Below, piece by piece: positions 1-9,777 of a stretch of 64,000 nt of DNA. The notes under the pieces were generated by a model, which was given only the letters and a program-made list of their open reading frames with translations, was not told the origin of the DNA and searched no databases. How positions within the stretch are numbered: the first letter of the stretch is position 1; each line of letters starts with the position of its first letter. The position numbers were made by a program, and so were the translations under genes. Source of the DNA: Mycoplasma zalophi. GTDB taxonomy: Bacteria; Bacillota_I; Bacilli_A; Mycoplasmatales; Metamycoplasmataceae. Location of the stretch: NCBI RefSeq assembly GCF_018914005.1, contig NZ_JAHMHI010000001.1, positions 1 through 64,000 on the forward strand, read 5' to 3'.

Positions 1-1
1 C

Positions 2-187
2 ATACCAAAATTAATGAATAACGTTATGGCAAATATTAATTTTTATTTATCTACAGATTCTTTGGAAATGCAAAAAATATCTAAGTTTATTGAATTATTT
101 AACGACAGCATATCTTTGTTAAAGCGTAAGATAGAAAAAATGGAAAACATAAAGCAAACACTATTAAATAAAATGTTTGTTCAGTAA
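2..187 (+). CDS. hsdS: Type I restriction-modification specificity subunit HsdS, C-terminal end (partial)
   Basis: The frame is open from the window edge and ends at TAA 185-187, giving the last 61 residues. The tail runs NDSISLLKRKIEKMENIKQ and is the helical conserved region that follows the second target-recognition domain of HsdS. The known role of HsdS is to set DNA specificity in the HsdR2M2S complex. The stretch encoding ISLLKRK (bases 108-130) is repeated in inverted orientation at 265-287 and again at 838-856 inside the minus-strand hsdS. Most of the gene, and presumably hsdM and hsdR, lies upstream outside the window. Confidence 0.75.
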   Translation: MPKLMNNVMANINFYLSTDSLEMQKISKFIELFNDSISLLKRKIEKMENIKQTLLNKMFVQ

Positions 188-287
188 ATTAATAAAAAAA
201 TACCGAAAAATACACAAAAAAGTACTGAAAAATGTGCTAAAATGTGTATTTTTTTATTATTTTACTTACGTTTTAACAAAGATATGT
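108..287. repeat. Inverted repeat shared by the two convergent hsdS 3' ends
   Basis: GCATATCTTTGTTAAAGCG at 108-126 (extending to 130) recurs as reverse complement at 265-287, with one or two mismatches. A third copy in minus orientation lies at 838-856, in the central conserved region of the minus-strand gene. The repeats encode the conserved NISLLKRK helix start. They are plausible crossover sites for DNA inversion, as known for hsd loci of Mycoplasma pulmonis. No recombinase gene is visible in the window. Confidence 0.6.
206..253. terminator. Possible bidirectional terminator between convergent hsdS genes
   Basis: The arm AAAAATACACA at 206-216 pairs with its complement at 243-253 and is followed by a T-run. 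The loop of about 26 bases is long, so the call is moderate. It sits exactly between the stop codons of the two convergent hsdS genes. Confidence 0.45.
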
Positions 288-1314
288 TCATATCTAATTT
301 ATGTAAAAGACGAGAAATAATTTCTTGTTCTTTTTTGTTAGTTATTAAAAAAATTACATCAGGAATTTTTGCTAAACTAAATGTATCTCTAACACCAGTA
401 TTTTTATTAGATGAAATTAAATTATTGAAAAAATTTGTTCTAAAATAGAATTTTATAAAATTATCATTGACTATATTTTGTGTGCAAAAAACCTCATAAA
501 TATTGCTTATTAACCCTTTTTTAGGGTTTGAATAATAAGCAAGTGAACCAACATTTATTCTAGAAGGATTAAATGCAAAGGAATTAGGAAATATAATTTT
601 TGATGCTTTTTTATTTGCATTAATTGCTTTTCCACCATTAGAAAAATATTCCTTTTGGTTAATAAAACCTAGCGTATTACTCACTGTGTAACTATCCACA
701 TAATCAGAACTATTATTTCTTATAGAATATCATTTAAATAGATTTTCCACCTTTTCTTGAAACCAAACGAAAGTGTTTTTTAGTAAAAATGCATTTTTTT
801 CGACATGAAAAAGTTGATTTTTTGAGCAAAATCACAAACGCTTTAACAAAGATATGTTGGCATTTATTACATTTAAAATAGATGCAATTTTCATTTGTTC
901 TTTTTTATTATTTGTTAGATAAATAATAGTTTCTTTTAATTGACTAAAATGTCTTTTATACCCTAATAAACCTACATCTATTTTAGTTAAACAATGATAC
1001 AAAAAATCTCTGTCAACTTCTAATATTTCAATAAGTTTTATGCCATCTGTTGCGATTAAAAAAGGAGAATTAGGTCTATATAGCGAAAAAGTATGATCAC
1101 CAAACAGAATGAAATTTTTGTAATTTATTATAATATTTGATTCATTTGAATACCCTAAAATTGGATTATCGCCTTGTTGAATAACAGGGTATAAGTAACC
1201 AGTTACATTTAGTGCCTTAAATTTATGTGTAGATCGGGAAATTATGACATTTTCTACCTTGTCTTGAAACCAAACGAAAGATTTATAAGATAAAATTTAT
1301 TCCATTTTGTTCAT
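262..1314 (-). pseudogene. hsdS: Second HsdS copy, opposite orientation, interrupted by an early stop (silent or cassette copy)
   Basis: Reading TGA as Trp, the minus strand is open from 1296 to 262 (344 codons). It encodes two target-recognition domains, each introduced by a near-identical segment: SFVWFQDKVENV, then TFVWFQEKVENL. Each domain is followed by a conserved helix: INANISLLKR in the centre and MNISLLKRK at the end. This is the usual HsdS TRD-CR-TRD-CR plan. Upstream in the same frame is ATG at 1312-1314 encoding MNKME and then TAA at 1297-1299. With a sense codon there the N-terminus would look normal. No other ATG or GTG start is available near the front, so this copy is probably unexpressed unless rearranged. 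The 32-bp direct repeats at 742-773 and 1249-1280, and the repeats shared with the plus-strand copy, suggest recombination with it. I infer a phase-variable type I system. Confidence 0.7.
742..1280. repeat. 32-bp direct repeats opening each HsdS target-recognition domain
   Basis: Bases 742-773 and 1249-1280 are identical except at two positions. They lie 507 bp (169 codons) apart and encode the FVWFQ-KVEN segment at the entry of each recognition domain. Their similarity at DNA level exceeds that of the flanking recognition domains, as expected for sites of domain shuffling. That reading is inferred. Confidence 0.6.
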
Positions 1315-1459
1315 TATATTATTTATAATCACTGAACTTTTTGTAATTAAGTTTAAAAAAATGTTTTAAATTTATTGTAATTTTTTAATTTATAATATCT
1401 ATAAATTCAAATTAAAGTAAAAATTTAATTTAATAATATCTAAAAGCAAGGTTAATTTT
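1315..1459. other. Intergenic region before the GIY-YIG gene
   Basis: AT-rich spacer with TATAAT-like boxes (a TATAAT around 1392-1397) that may serve the GIY-YIG gene. No further structure is seen. An AAGG just upstream of the ATG at 1460 is a weak ribosome binding site. Confidence 0.3.
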
Positions 1460-2266
1460 ATGGAAAAATTTTCAGAAAAAAGTCTTATTGCACTTGGTGG
1501 TTACTATGTTTATGGATTAATTGATCCAAGAACTAATCAAATATTTTATATTGGAAAGGGATCAGAAAATAGAATTTTTGAACATGAAAATGAAAAAAAT
1601 AATAATTCCAATGTTGAGAAATTAAAGCTGAAGACTATATCTGAAATTAAAAATTCTGGACTTAAAGTTAAAAAAATCATTATTAATTATAATTTAACAG
1701 AAGAAGAGGCGTTTGCAGCTGAAGCATCTTTAATCAATGCATTTAATTATACAAATGCAAATAAACTCACCAACATTGTCCAAGGACACCATTCAAATGG
1801 TGTTTTGTCAGTTGCTGAATTTGAAAAAATAAATGGAGCAATAAAACTAAAAAAAGAAGATATCCATCATAAGATTCTAGTCATTAAAATAAATAAACTA
1901 TATAAAAGGTTTATGAGCGAAAGAGTTTTATACGATGTTGTTCGTGGAATTTGAAGAATATCTAAAGACAAAGTTAATTCAATTGAGTATGTATTTGGTG
2001 TTTATAATAGTTTGATTGTTGCGGTGTATAAACCTTCAAAATGATATGTTTGTAAAAATGCAAAGGATAAGCTACCACGACAAGATATTGTCTTGACACC
2101 AAAAATTGAAAATAGACTGTTTTTTGTAGATGAAAGATATGAACAACAACTTTCATATGATGAAAATGAAAAGTTTTATATTGGAAAATCAATTGAAGAT
2201 TTAAAACTAAATAATAAAGCTCAGAATCCTATTACTTATTTAAACCCAGTTTGTAAAACTGACTAA
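1460..2266 (+). CDS. GIY-YIG nuclease-superfamily protein (LEM-3-like)
   Basis: 268 residues when TGA is read as Trp (one falls after residue 164). The N-terminal motif YVYGLIDPRTNQIFYIGKG at about residues 16-34 is the GIY-YIG signature: Tyr-Val-Tyr in place of GIY, followed by the YIG and Gly-Lys-Gly. A downstream Glu within EEEAFAAEASLI (about residues 85-97) fits the metal-binding helix of the fold. The C-terminal half (about residues 125-268) matches nothing I recognise by eye. The family cuts DNA with one divalent metal. Its role here is unknown, but its position next to a variable type I restriction locus suggests an accessory or defence island. The gene is monocistronic and ends before a convergent rnhC. 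Confidence 0.7.
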
Positions 2267-2388
2267 GCGTTTATTTAAAAATATAAAAAAATAAGGGAAA
2301 TAAAAAATAAAAACTCAATTATTTTGTAAACAATAAAAAATCACAAATGTTGTGCTTTTTTTGTGTATTAAGAACTTATTATATTGTT

Positions 2389-3045
2389 TTAATCTAATAT
2401 TTGCTTTATTGTTTTAAAATTTGTTTTTGCAACTTTAAAAATCTCTTCTTTTCCGTATAATTTTACAAATTCTTTTCCAAATTCAATAATTTTTGAGCTT
2501 ACCCCTAATGGAAAAGTTAAATTATATTTTTGATTTTGTTTTTGCATTTCTAATAATAAAAAGTATCTAGCTAAAATACTTGCACAAGCTATGCTTAATA
2601 CTTTATCTTCAGCTTTTGTTTCATAAATTATTTCATGTTTTGGTAGATTAAATCCCAAAGATGTGTTTAGTAATTTTTGTTCGTATTTTTTAATTGAGTT
2701 AATAGTTGAAAATTGATCAATAAAAGCTTGTTTATCAATTTGTTCTTGTAATTTATTAATGTTTTTGTAGTGAAACAATAATTTAATTTCATTAGCATTT
2801 AAAAATTTTGAAAGATTATTGTTTCCTTGTTGAGTTAAAATCATTTTAGAATATTTGGTTAATTTTTGAATTTGCGGTGCAATTTCTAAAATTTTTTTAT
2901 CAGTGATTTTTTTTGAGTCTTTAACTCCTAAATTTATTATTTTTAAATAATTACTTTCTTCAATGTAAGCGGCAACAAAAACTATTGGTGTAAAAAAGTC
3001 ACCAACTCCAGTTTCATCACAACCTATATAATCGCTATTCTTCAT
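2389..3045 (-). CDS. rnhC: Ribonuclease HIII, short form
   Basis: 218 residues. The active-site segment CDETGVGD (Asp10, Glu11) and GVKDSKKITD (Asp43) match the DEXGXGD plus GVxDSK pattern typical of RNase HIII. CASILAR follows at about residue 155. The enzyme removes RNA from RNA-DNA hybrids. Classical HIII proteins are about 300 residues with an N-terminal TBP-like substrate-binding domain. That domain is absent here and the catalytic motif begins at residue 8, so this is a minimal form. RNase HII cannot be fully excluded, but GVKDSKK favours HIII. The start overlaps the end of the upstream HAD phosphatase gene by 11 bases, so the two are co-transcribed. Confidence 0.8.
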   Translation of the reverse strand: MKNSDYIGCDETGVGDFFTPIVFVAAYIEESNYLKIINLGVKDSKKITDKKILEIAPQIQKLTKYSKMILTQQGNNNLSKFLNANEIKLLFHYKNINKLQEQIDKQAFIDQFSTINSIKKYEQKLLNTSLGFNLPKHEIIYETKAEDKVLSIACASILARYFLLLEMQKQNQKYNLTFPLGVSSKIIEFGKEFVKLYGKEEIFKVAKTNFKTIKQILD

Positions 3046-3979
3046 TAAAATGATCAGCTCCTACAATTTGTAGTCTTTCTTTGTCTAGTTCATTATGGAA
3101 TTTTTTAGCTTTTTTAATGAATTTATCAGGGTTATTTAAGAATTTTTCCATAAAATAACCTACAGCTCCATCTTTGTTTGTTTTTTTAGATAAATCACTC
3201 GCGAGTGCTTTGATGTAATCTTCAGCATTTGCAGGCGCCATTCCAACATTTGCAATACTAAACATACTTGCATCATTAAAACTATCACCCATAGCAACTG
3301 TATCATCAATATCAATATTGTAATAACGCATCATTAATGAAATAACATTTCCTTTTGTAACTCCTATACTTGTAATATCAAATACAGGGGTTAGTCCTTC
3401 ACCTTTTGATCAACTTGAAAATTCACCTAAATCTCCATAGCGACGTTTTAGATAAATTAATAATTCAGTTACATTTGTTTCTGGTTTAACATCAAATACT
3501 ATTCCTGTTGGTTTTAGAGGAAGTTTTGTTAATTCAATACTTTCTCTAAATTTTGTTGCACTGTTGAAATTAAATACTTTTTCTAATGCTTCATCACGAT
3601 ATTTTAATTGAACTCAATCAGGTCCTTCAATTGCATAGTTTGAAATCTCTTTTTCTACTTTAGGATCACCTAGAATATATAAAACTTCATTTAAATCTAA
3701 ATAACTAATAGTAGGAATGAAGAATGGATCATCTGGTGAGTGGATGTGTGCTCCATTATAATTACCAACAATTGAATTTAAACCAAGTTTTTCATAAATA
3801 GGTTTTGTTGATCTTCAAGGTCTACCAGTAATAATTGATACAATATGACCTTCTTTTACAGCTCTTTTAATTTGTTCTTCTGTTTTTGGGTGAATTGATC
3901 CATTCGCACTGTTTGCAAGTAATGTTCCATCCAAATCTATTGCAAATAAAAATCTTCTTTGTTTTGAATCTCTATCCAT
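3035..3979 (-). CDS. Cof-type HAD-IIB family phosphatase
   Basis: 314 residues. HAD motif I is FAIDLDGTLLANS, with the nucleophile Asp15 and the acid Asp17. Motif II is in SIITGRP, and the C-terminal motif IV is VAMGDSFNDASMF. The cap between motifs II and III is of the alpha/beta IIB type by length. Such enzymes hydrolyse sugar phosphates, FMN or pyridoxal phosphate; the substrate cannot be told from sequence. A strong GGAGTT Shine-Dalgarno precedes the ATG. The gene is upstream of and overlaps rnhC. UGA encodes Trp at several positions, so a reader using the standard code would see only the last 99 residues. Confidence 0.85.
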
Positions 3980-4087
3980 ATTAACTCCTTAATTATTTAT
4001 TAAATTATAAAGGAAAGTTGAAAAAATGCAACTTATTTTATAAAAATATAAAATAAGGTTTCTACTTTAAAAAATATTTAATTAATT

Positions 4088-4103
4088 TATAATTTTAAAT
4101 ATG
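4088..4103 (+). promoter_or_regulatory. Promoter -10 box directly in front of trmL (leaderless start)
   Basis: TATAAT at 4088-4093 ends 7 bases before the ATG at 4101, and TTTAAA lies 16 bases upstream of it. No Shine-Dalgarno is present. Transcription should begin at or just before the A of the start codon. Confidence 0.5.
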
Positions 4104-4628
4104 ATTAATATAGTTTTATATGAACCTGAAATAAGTCCCAACACAGCAAACATCATAAGAACATGTTTTAGTACAAATGCAAAATTACACATTATAAGAC
4201 CTATTGCTTTTGATTTACACCCACATTGAATGAAAAGAGCAGCTGCAGGCCGTTTTTTAAGCGATATACAACATGAAATACATGCTTCGTATGCAGATTT
4301 TGAAAATAAGTATGGTAATAAAAACATTTATTACATTACAAGATATGGATTAGAAACTTATAGTGATGTTAATTTTAAAAATGAATTTAATTCAAATGAA
4401 GAAATATGATTAATGTTTGGAACTGAAAGTACAGGTATACCCAAAAAAATATTGCAAAAAAATGTACAAAATTGTTTAAGAATCCCAATGACACCAGCTG
4501 CTAGAAGTATTAATTTAGCAAATAGTGTTATAGTTGTTTTATATGAAGTTTTAAGACAACTTGATTTTGCGCATTTATCAAAATTTGAAGTACAAAAAAC
4601 AAAAGATTATTTATTAAAAGAGGATTAG
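4101..4628 (+). CDS. trmL: tRNA (cytidine/uridine-34-2'-O)-methyltransferase TrmL
   Basis: 175 residues, the usual size of this SPOUT methyltransferase. The N-terminus MINIVLYEPEISPNTANIIRT is the conserved motif 1 with NxGNxxR reduced to SPNTANIIRT. FGTESTGIP and RIPMTPAARSINLANSVIVV are the knot-forming SAM-binding motifs 2 and 3. The enzyme methylates the wobble ribose of tRNA-Leu isoacceptors. The ATG at 4101 is chosen because the conserved N-terminus starts there, although no ribosome binding site precedes it. The gene overlaps the following DivIVA-like gene by one base. Confidence 0.88.
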
Positions 4629-4780
4629 TGGCTAAATATTCAATAGAACAAATTCAAAAACATAAATTCAATGCTACTTTAAATGGATATAATCCAGAAG
4701 AAGTAGATATTTTTATTGATGAATTGATTGAAGATATAAAAGAATATCAAGAAATTATTGCTAAGTTGCAAGGAAAATAA
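4628..4780 (+). CDS. DivIVA-domain-like miniprotein (50 aa)
   Basis: GTG start overlapping the trmL stop, with AGAGGA upstream. The 50-residue product contains KHKFNATLNGYNPEEVDIFI followed by a short acidic coiled coil. This resembles the first lipid-binding segment of DivIVA/GpsB proteins (F-x5-GY-x-EVD-F-D). Full DivIVA proteins are much longer, so this is a reduced version with essentially only the N-terminal module. A role in membrane or pole association is an inference. It sits between trmL and rbgA in one transcript. Confidence 0.65.
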   Translation: MAKYSIEQIQKHKFNATLNGYNPEEVDIFIDELIEDIKEYQEIIAKLQGK

Positions 4781-4790
4781 GTAGGTAAAC

Positions 4791-5624
4791 ATGATTAATT
4801 GATTTCCTGGACATATGAAAAAAGCTTTTGACATTATCAAACAAAAACAATCTTTGTTTGATATGTTTTTAATTGTTTTAGATAGTAGAATTCCAATTTC
4901 ATCATATAATCACGAATTTGATAAAATAGCGCCGCAAAAACCGCGTATTTTTGTTTTTACAAAAACAGATTTAACAAATTTAAATCGTTTTAATGAACTT
5001 AAAAAACTTTATAATAATGAAAATGATATTTTAGTTAGCGTAAATTTAAAAAATGCGAGTAAATCATATCAGTTGATTACAAAAGCAATCAAAAAAGTTA
5101 CTATGAATATTGCAAAAAAGAACTTAAAAAAAGGCTATAACACCCCACCACCAAAGATAGGAGTTTTAGGTGTTCCTAATAGTGGAAAAAGTACATTAAT
5201 CAATATTTTAGCACAACAAAAAGTAGCAAAAGTAGGAAATGAAGCTGGTATTACAAGAAGCGAACAATGAGTAAATTGTAAAGATCAATTCTTTGTTTTA
5301 GATACTCCTGGTTTACTTTGACCAAAATTTGAAAATCAAGATATAGCTATAAAACTTGCTATTATTGGTTCAATTAAAAAAGATAGTATCGATTTAAAAG
5401 AATTTGTTTATGAAGCATATAAATTAGTAAGTAAATATAAACCTGAGGCACTTAATTTTTTAAATTTAGAAGCTTCTGAAGATGAAGAAAAAATTTATGA
5501 AAATATCATTACTTTAGCAAGAATGAAAAAATATATTAATAATGATAAACAAGTACAATTTAATCAGGTGTATGTGTTTTTGGTAAATTATTTTAAAAAT
5601 TTAAATAATGTTATATATGATTAG
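4791..5624 (+). CDS. rbgA: Ribosome biogenesis GTPase YlqF/RbgA
   Basis: 277 residues with the circularly permuted GTPase order. The G4 motif TKTD comes at about residue 57, then G1 GVPNSGKST at about 124-132, then G3 DTPG at about 175. The N-terminus INWFPGHMKKA is the diagnostic YlqF start. The protein acts late in 50S subunit assembly. UGA-encoded Trp occurs at residue 4 (WFPGH) and elsewhere. The C-terminal helical domain after residue 185 binds the ribosome. The gene follows the DivIVA-like gene by 10 bases. Confidence 0.9.
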
Positions 5625-5632
5625 GAGTTTCT

Positions 5633-7828
5633 ATGAATTTACAAAATGAATTAGAAGACAAAAATGAATTAAAATTTGATTATTTTCAAATTAACAATAA
5701 TCTAAATTACCTTGCTATAGGTGATGAATTTTCCGGTGGATTTAATTCAAAATTTGGTTTTTTGAGTTTGGGAAAATTTAATAAACAAGAAAATAAAATT
5801 ATAGGATTGAGTTATCCAGCATTTTTTGCTAGAATAATTAATAATTTAAATCCTGGTTATTTAAAAGAATTTGATAATTTTAGTTTACCTAATATAAAAA
5901 TTAAACAATATATTGAATTAATAGAAAATATTAATTTAGGTCAAGATACTCAAAAAATTTTAAATTTTGCAAATATTTTTAACAATGAAAAAACCAATCC
6001 TTTTAAAAATCAATATGATGATTATTTAACAAACTTAACTAATATTCAAACAAAAATTAAACGAGCAAATCTAATTACAATTAATTTGGGAATGCATGAT
6101 TTAATTAATTTTTTTCCGCTTCAAGACTTAAAAGAAATCCAAAATCAAAAATCAAAAGAAAATATTGAAAAACTATTGGAGCAACTCAACAATTCATTAG
6201 CTTTAAGATCTTCAAAAATAACAAAATATATGCAAAACTTAATTCAAGTAATTAAATCATATAATCCGCAAACAAATATTATTGTTATGGGATATTCTAA
6301 ACCACTTATTCATTTTGAACACTTAATAAATGAAATATTTTTAAAAAATAAAATTCAAGATATTTCTATTATTGATATTTTTATGCACCATTTAAATTTT
6401 GCATTAAAATCAGCAGCAAATCAAAGTGCTTGTATGTATCTTGATAATGATGAATCAGATTTTTTATCAAAACACAAAGAATTTTTATATGAATCATATT
6501 TTGATATCCACCCTACTGAAAAAATGTATAAATTTATTGCGCAAAATATGATCGTAAAATTAGGATTAGAAAATAAATTTGTTATAGATTCATATAAAAA
6601 TAATAAAGAAAAAGTCTTACATTACCTAAGAAATATAAATCAGTACAAAAAAGATTATTTGTCACACCGAAAAATATTAAATTTAGGTGATGATATGTCA
6701 GTTTTGGTGATGACATTAGGAATAAATCGTACTGATCATTTATTTTTAGATGATTATTATGAAACTGAAGTTTCAGATATATTAAAAGACAAAAACCAAA
6801 TATCTTGATACATAAGCCACTTGGAAAGTGACTTAAATTTAAATATTAAACAATTAATTATTAAATTTATAGAAACTAAATTTTCCTCACCAAATGAAAA
6901 TTACAAAACAAAAGATTTATTATTAGATTATTTACAAGAAAAAAAATGAGCTCAGCAAATAATTTTACATATTTTAGCAGGTCAAGCAGTTAATAATTTT
7001 TTAAATGCATTACAAAATAATTTAAATACTTCAAGAAAATTCAGTAGTTATTTTTCAATTGAAGATTTTCAAAATGCAAAACACAATGCAATTAAAAATC
7101 AAAAGCTAATTTATGCAATTATAAAAAACTTATTCAGTGCTTCTTTTATTTTGGAATCAAAAATTGAATTAAAACAAATAAATTACACTTTTCTTACTGA
7201 ACTTTTAACTACTTCACTACTAGAAACATTAGTAAATCATAAATTAGATGAAAGATATAAATATTTAAGAAACTATTTATCAAAATTAGAAATTTTCAAA
7301 GAATTTGCAGACTTTTTATTCATGAATTTTTCAATAAATTTAAAAAATTATTCTGAGCTTAATATTTTTGATGAAGCGTGAGAAAAATGATTAATTTTAA
7401 ATCATTATAAAATAATTTATTATTTTGACAAAATTATAAGCGAAGTAAGTAGACAAGAAAATCAAAAACAAACAATAGAATTTATTAAATTAAGTATATT
7501 ACTAGTTTATAAAATTCCAGAAAATAATAATTTAGATACAAGAAAAATAGAATCCAAAATTGATAATATTATTTGATTAACAAATGAACACAAAGAAATA
7601 TTAAATAAATATTTAAAAATTCTTTTAAAAGAATTCCAAACATTTAGTATTTATGATTATATATTTTCAAATGCTAAAGAACAAACTAAAAAAGAATTTA
7701 AATTAAAATTATTTAAAAAAATAAGATATGTAAACGTGTTAAGAAAATTTATATTAGCAATATTTAGTTTAAAAATGGAAATAAAAAACTTAAAAAAGCA
7801 ACAAAAAGAGCAAAGTGAGAATAAATAA
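5633..7828 (+). CDS. SGNH/GDSL-hydrolase-like protein with altered catalytic motif
   Basis: 731 residues. The first 310 or so have SGNH architecture. Block I is LAIGDEFSGGFN at 27-38, block III is INLGMHDLINFF at about 150-161, and block V FDIHPTEKMY supplies Asp291 and His293. In the family block I reads GDS with Ser as nucleophile and block III reads GxND. Here the nucleophile position is Glu32 and the Asn is His155, while Ser34 is two residues downstream. The Asp-His pair is kept. The protein may be inactive, or may use Ser34. Residues 390-731 are Asn/Lys/Ile-rich and mostly helical, with no domain I recognise. There is no signal peptide, so it is probably cytoplasmic. The stop overlaps the PEBP gene start (TAATG). 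Confidence 0.7.
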
Positions 7829-8973
7829 TGAAAGTGTATTCAAAATCTATTAATATTTATAATGTTTTAAATCCAAATCATTCATTAATTTCAACTTATT
7901 CTCCACATATTGGTTGAGATGAAGTAAAAAACGCCAAAAGCTATGCTATATTAATGTTTGATCATGAAGCAATAGGAGTTGTTGGTCTTAGTTTTGTTCA
8001 CTGAGGTATTTTCAACATAAAAGAAAACTTTATTTTAGAAAATAGTTCAATTTTTGATAATGAAAATTATTTTCAAATTGAAAACTCATTATCACAACAC
8101 CCCAAAAATCCTATTTTAGATCGCGATTTTTTATCTGAAAATGCGAATTTATACACCGGACCTTTTCCGCCTGATCAAGATCATGTCTATATTTGTCGTG
8201 TTTATGCACTTGATTTTGAAGATGTTAAAAAACTATGAGATACAACGAAACCAATGTATATAAGCGATTTTTTAGAAATTGTAAATGATCATACAATTGA
8301 TCAAGGAGTTTTAACTTTTTCAAGTCCTCAAGCATACGTTGAAGATGGTAGAAATTACCAAAAAGAACCAACAACACATGGTTTATTTTATGTATATAAT
8401 GAACATGATGAAATCTCAACATTAAAAGTAAATATAAAAGACATGATACTTGATGAAAATATTTATTATTTACCAAAACCATATTATTATGATGATGAAA
8501 CTATTCAAAAAATAAATTTTAAAATTTCAACACCACAAATAAAAATCAAAAATCCTAAAAATGTTAAAGAATATGCGATTTTTATTTATGATTCTAATTC
8601 ATTTGATGAGTGAGGAATGGTTGCAAATGAATTTAGTTGTTTAGGAATAAAGGCACAAAATAGTGACTGAACACTTTTAAACAAAGATGATTTAATAAAA
8701 TCTGACAAAAACAAGATTTTTATTAACAATTCATACTGAAATAACTCAAAAATTCCAGAAAAAACTAAAAAACTAATTCAATCTAAAAAGTATCAATGAT
8801 CATTATTTAAATCTAAAAAAAACGCTTCATCTGAAAAATTCCACTGAATGGAAATTTATGCTTTAGATCAAAAAATTATCGATAAAGAAAAAATTAACAA
8901 TGTAGCAGATGCTTATCGTCATATAAAAAATAAAGTAATTGCTGAAAAAATTATTAAATTTAAATTGAAATAA
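7828..8973 (+). CDS. Tandem PEBP (YbhB/YbcL)-like protein
   Basis: 381 residues. The first domain (about residues 20-135) has YAILMFDHEAIG, FVHWGIFNI and YTGPFPPDQDHVYICRVYALD. These are the phosphatidylethanolamine-binding-protein motifs, including the GPxPPxxxHxY anion-binding site and the YALD ending. A second, degenerate copy spans about 230-381, with YAIFIYDSNSF and FHWMEIYALD but no GPxPP loop. Single-domain PEBPs are about 160-180 residues, so this is an internal duplication. Bacterial members have no settled function. It is co-translated with the SGNH-like gene, and the pairing suggests related small-ligand or lipid roles, which I infer only from position. Confidence 0.7.
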
Positions 8974-8996
8974 AAGATGCCTAGGCATCTTTTTTA
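8972..8996. terminator. Bidirectional rho-independent terminator
   Basis: AAAAGATGCC at 8972-8981 pairs perfectly with 8984-8993 around a 2-base centre, followed by a T-run. It separates the tandem PEBP gene from the convergent DUF1600 gene. Confidence 0.85.
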
Positions 8997-9000
8997 TTTA

Positions 9001-9750
9001 CTAATAGCTAGTTTTAGTTACATTAGCTTTTAATTTCAATACTTTTGTTCAAAATAAACAAATTAAAAAAGGTAATGTAAATCCTACAACGATAAATAAA
9101 ATATTTAAAACTATTTGTAAACCTAATTGTTTACCGTGATAGAAAAAAGGATTTATAAAATCTAAAAATCCATAAATAACTACAGCATTTTTTTGGTTAT
9201 ATTTTAAATAGTAGGTTGTTAAATATAAAATTAAAGCAAAAATCAAATAAATCATTACATATATAACTACATAATATTTATCTTTTTTATTAAATAAAAG
9301 TTGATCTTTTCATAAAAAAGCGAATATAAAGCACACAAGCGGGTTAATTAAATGTGTATGTAAAGATTTATATGATTCAAAAACATTTTTTCAATTAGAT
9401 TGTCAAGAAATAAGTGATCAATAAATTAAAAATGTAATAGTTATCAAGACAGTAGAGTGTAAAAATAAACGTTTAATTTTATTGTTTGGCTTTATTGCTA
9501 ATATAAGCAAAGTTATTAGCGAAAATAAATTAGTTAAATTTGTGAAATAAAATAAGTTTGCATATCTTAAAAAAATATTTTCTAACCCTTGGAATCTTGC
9601 TTTGTTATTTATTTTTGTTTCATCGATTAAACCAATATAAGTTGCAATTATTATAATCGTAAAGACTAATAAAAACGCAGCAACAATAATTGTTATTGGT
9701 TTTCGATTTTGTTTAAGTTTGTTTAAAAAAGAAGTGTTTTTTGTGATCAT
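9001..9750 (-). CDS. DUF1600-type multi-pass membrane protein
   Basis: 249 residues with about six hydrophobic segments: residues 19-40, 68-87, 97-112, then segments around FIFAFLW, IYLIFALILY and VLNILFIVVGF. Its size, topology and HxH near THLINP resemble the Mycoplasma-restricted DUF1600 family. Function is unknown. UGA Trp codons interrupt the frame, so it appears as fragments under the standard code. It stands alone between terminators, with no usable Shine-Dalgarno visible directly upstream. Confidence 0.65.
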
Positions 9751-9777
9751 GATGCTAAATTATACTAAATAATAAAA

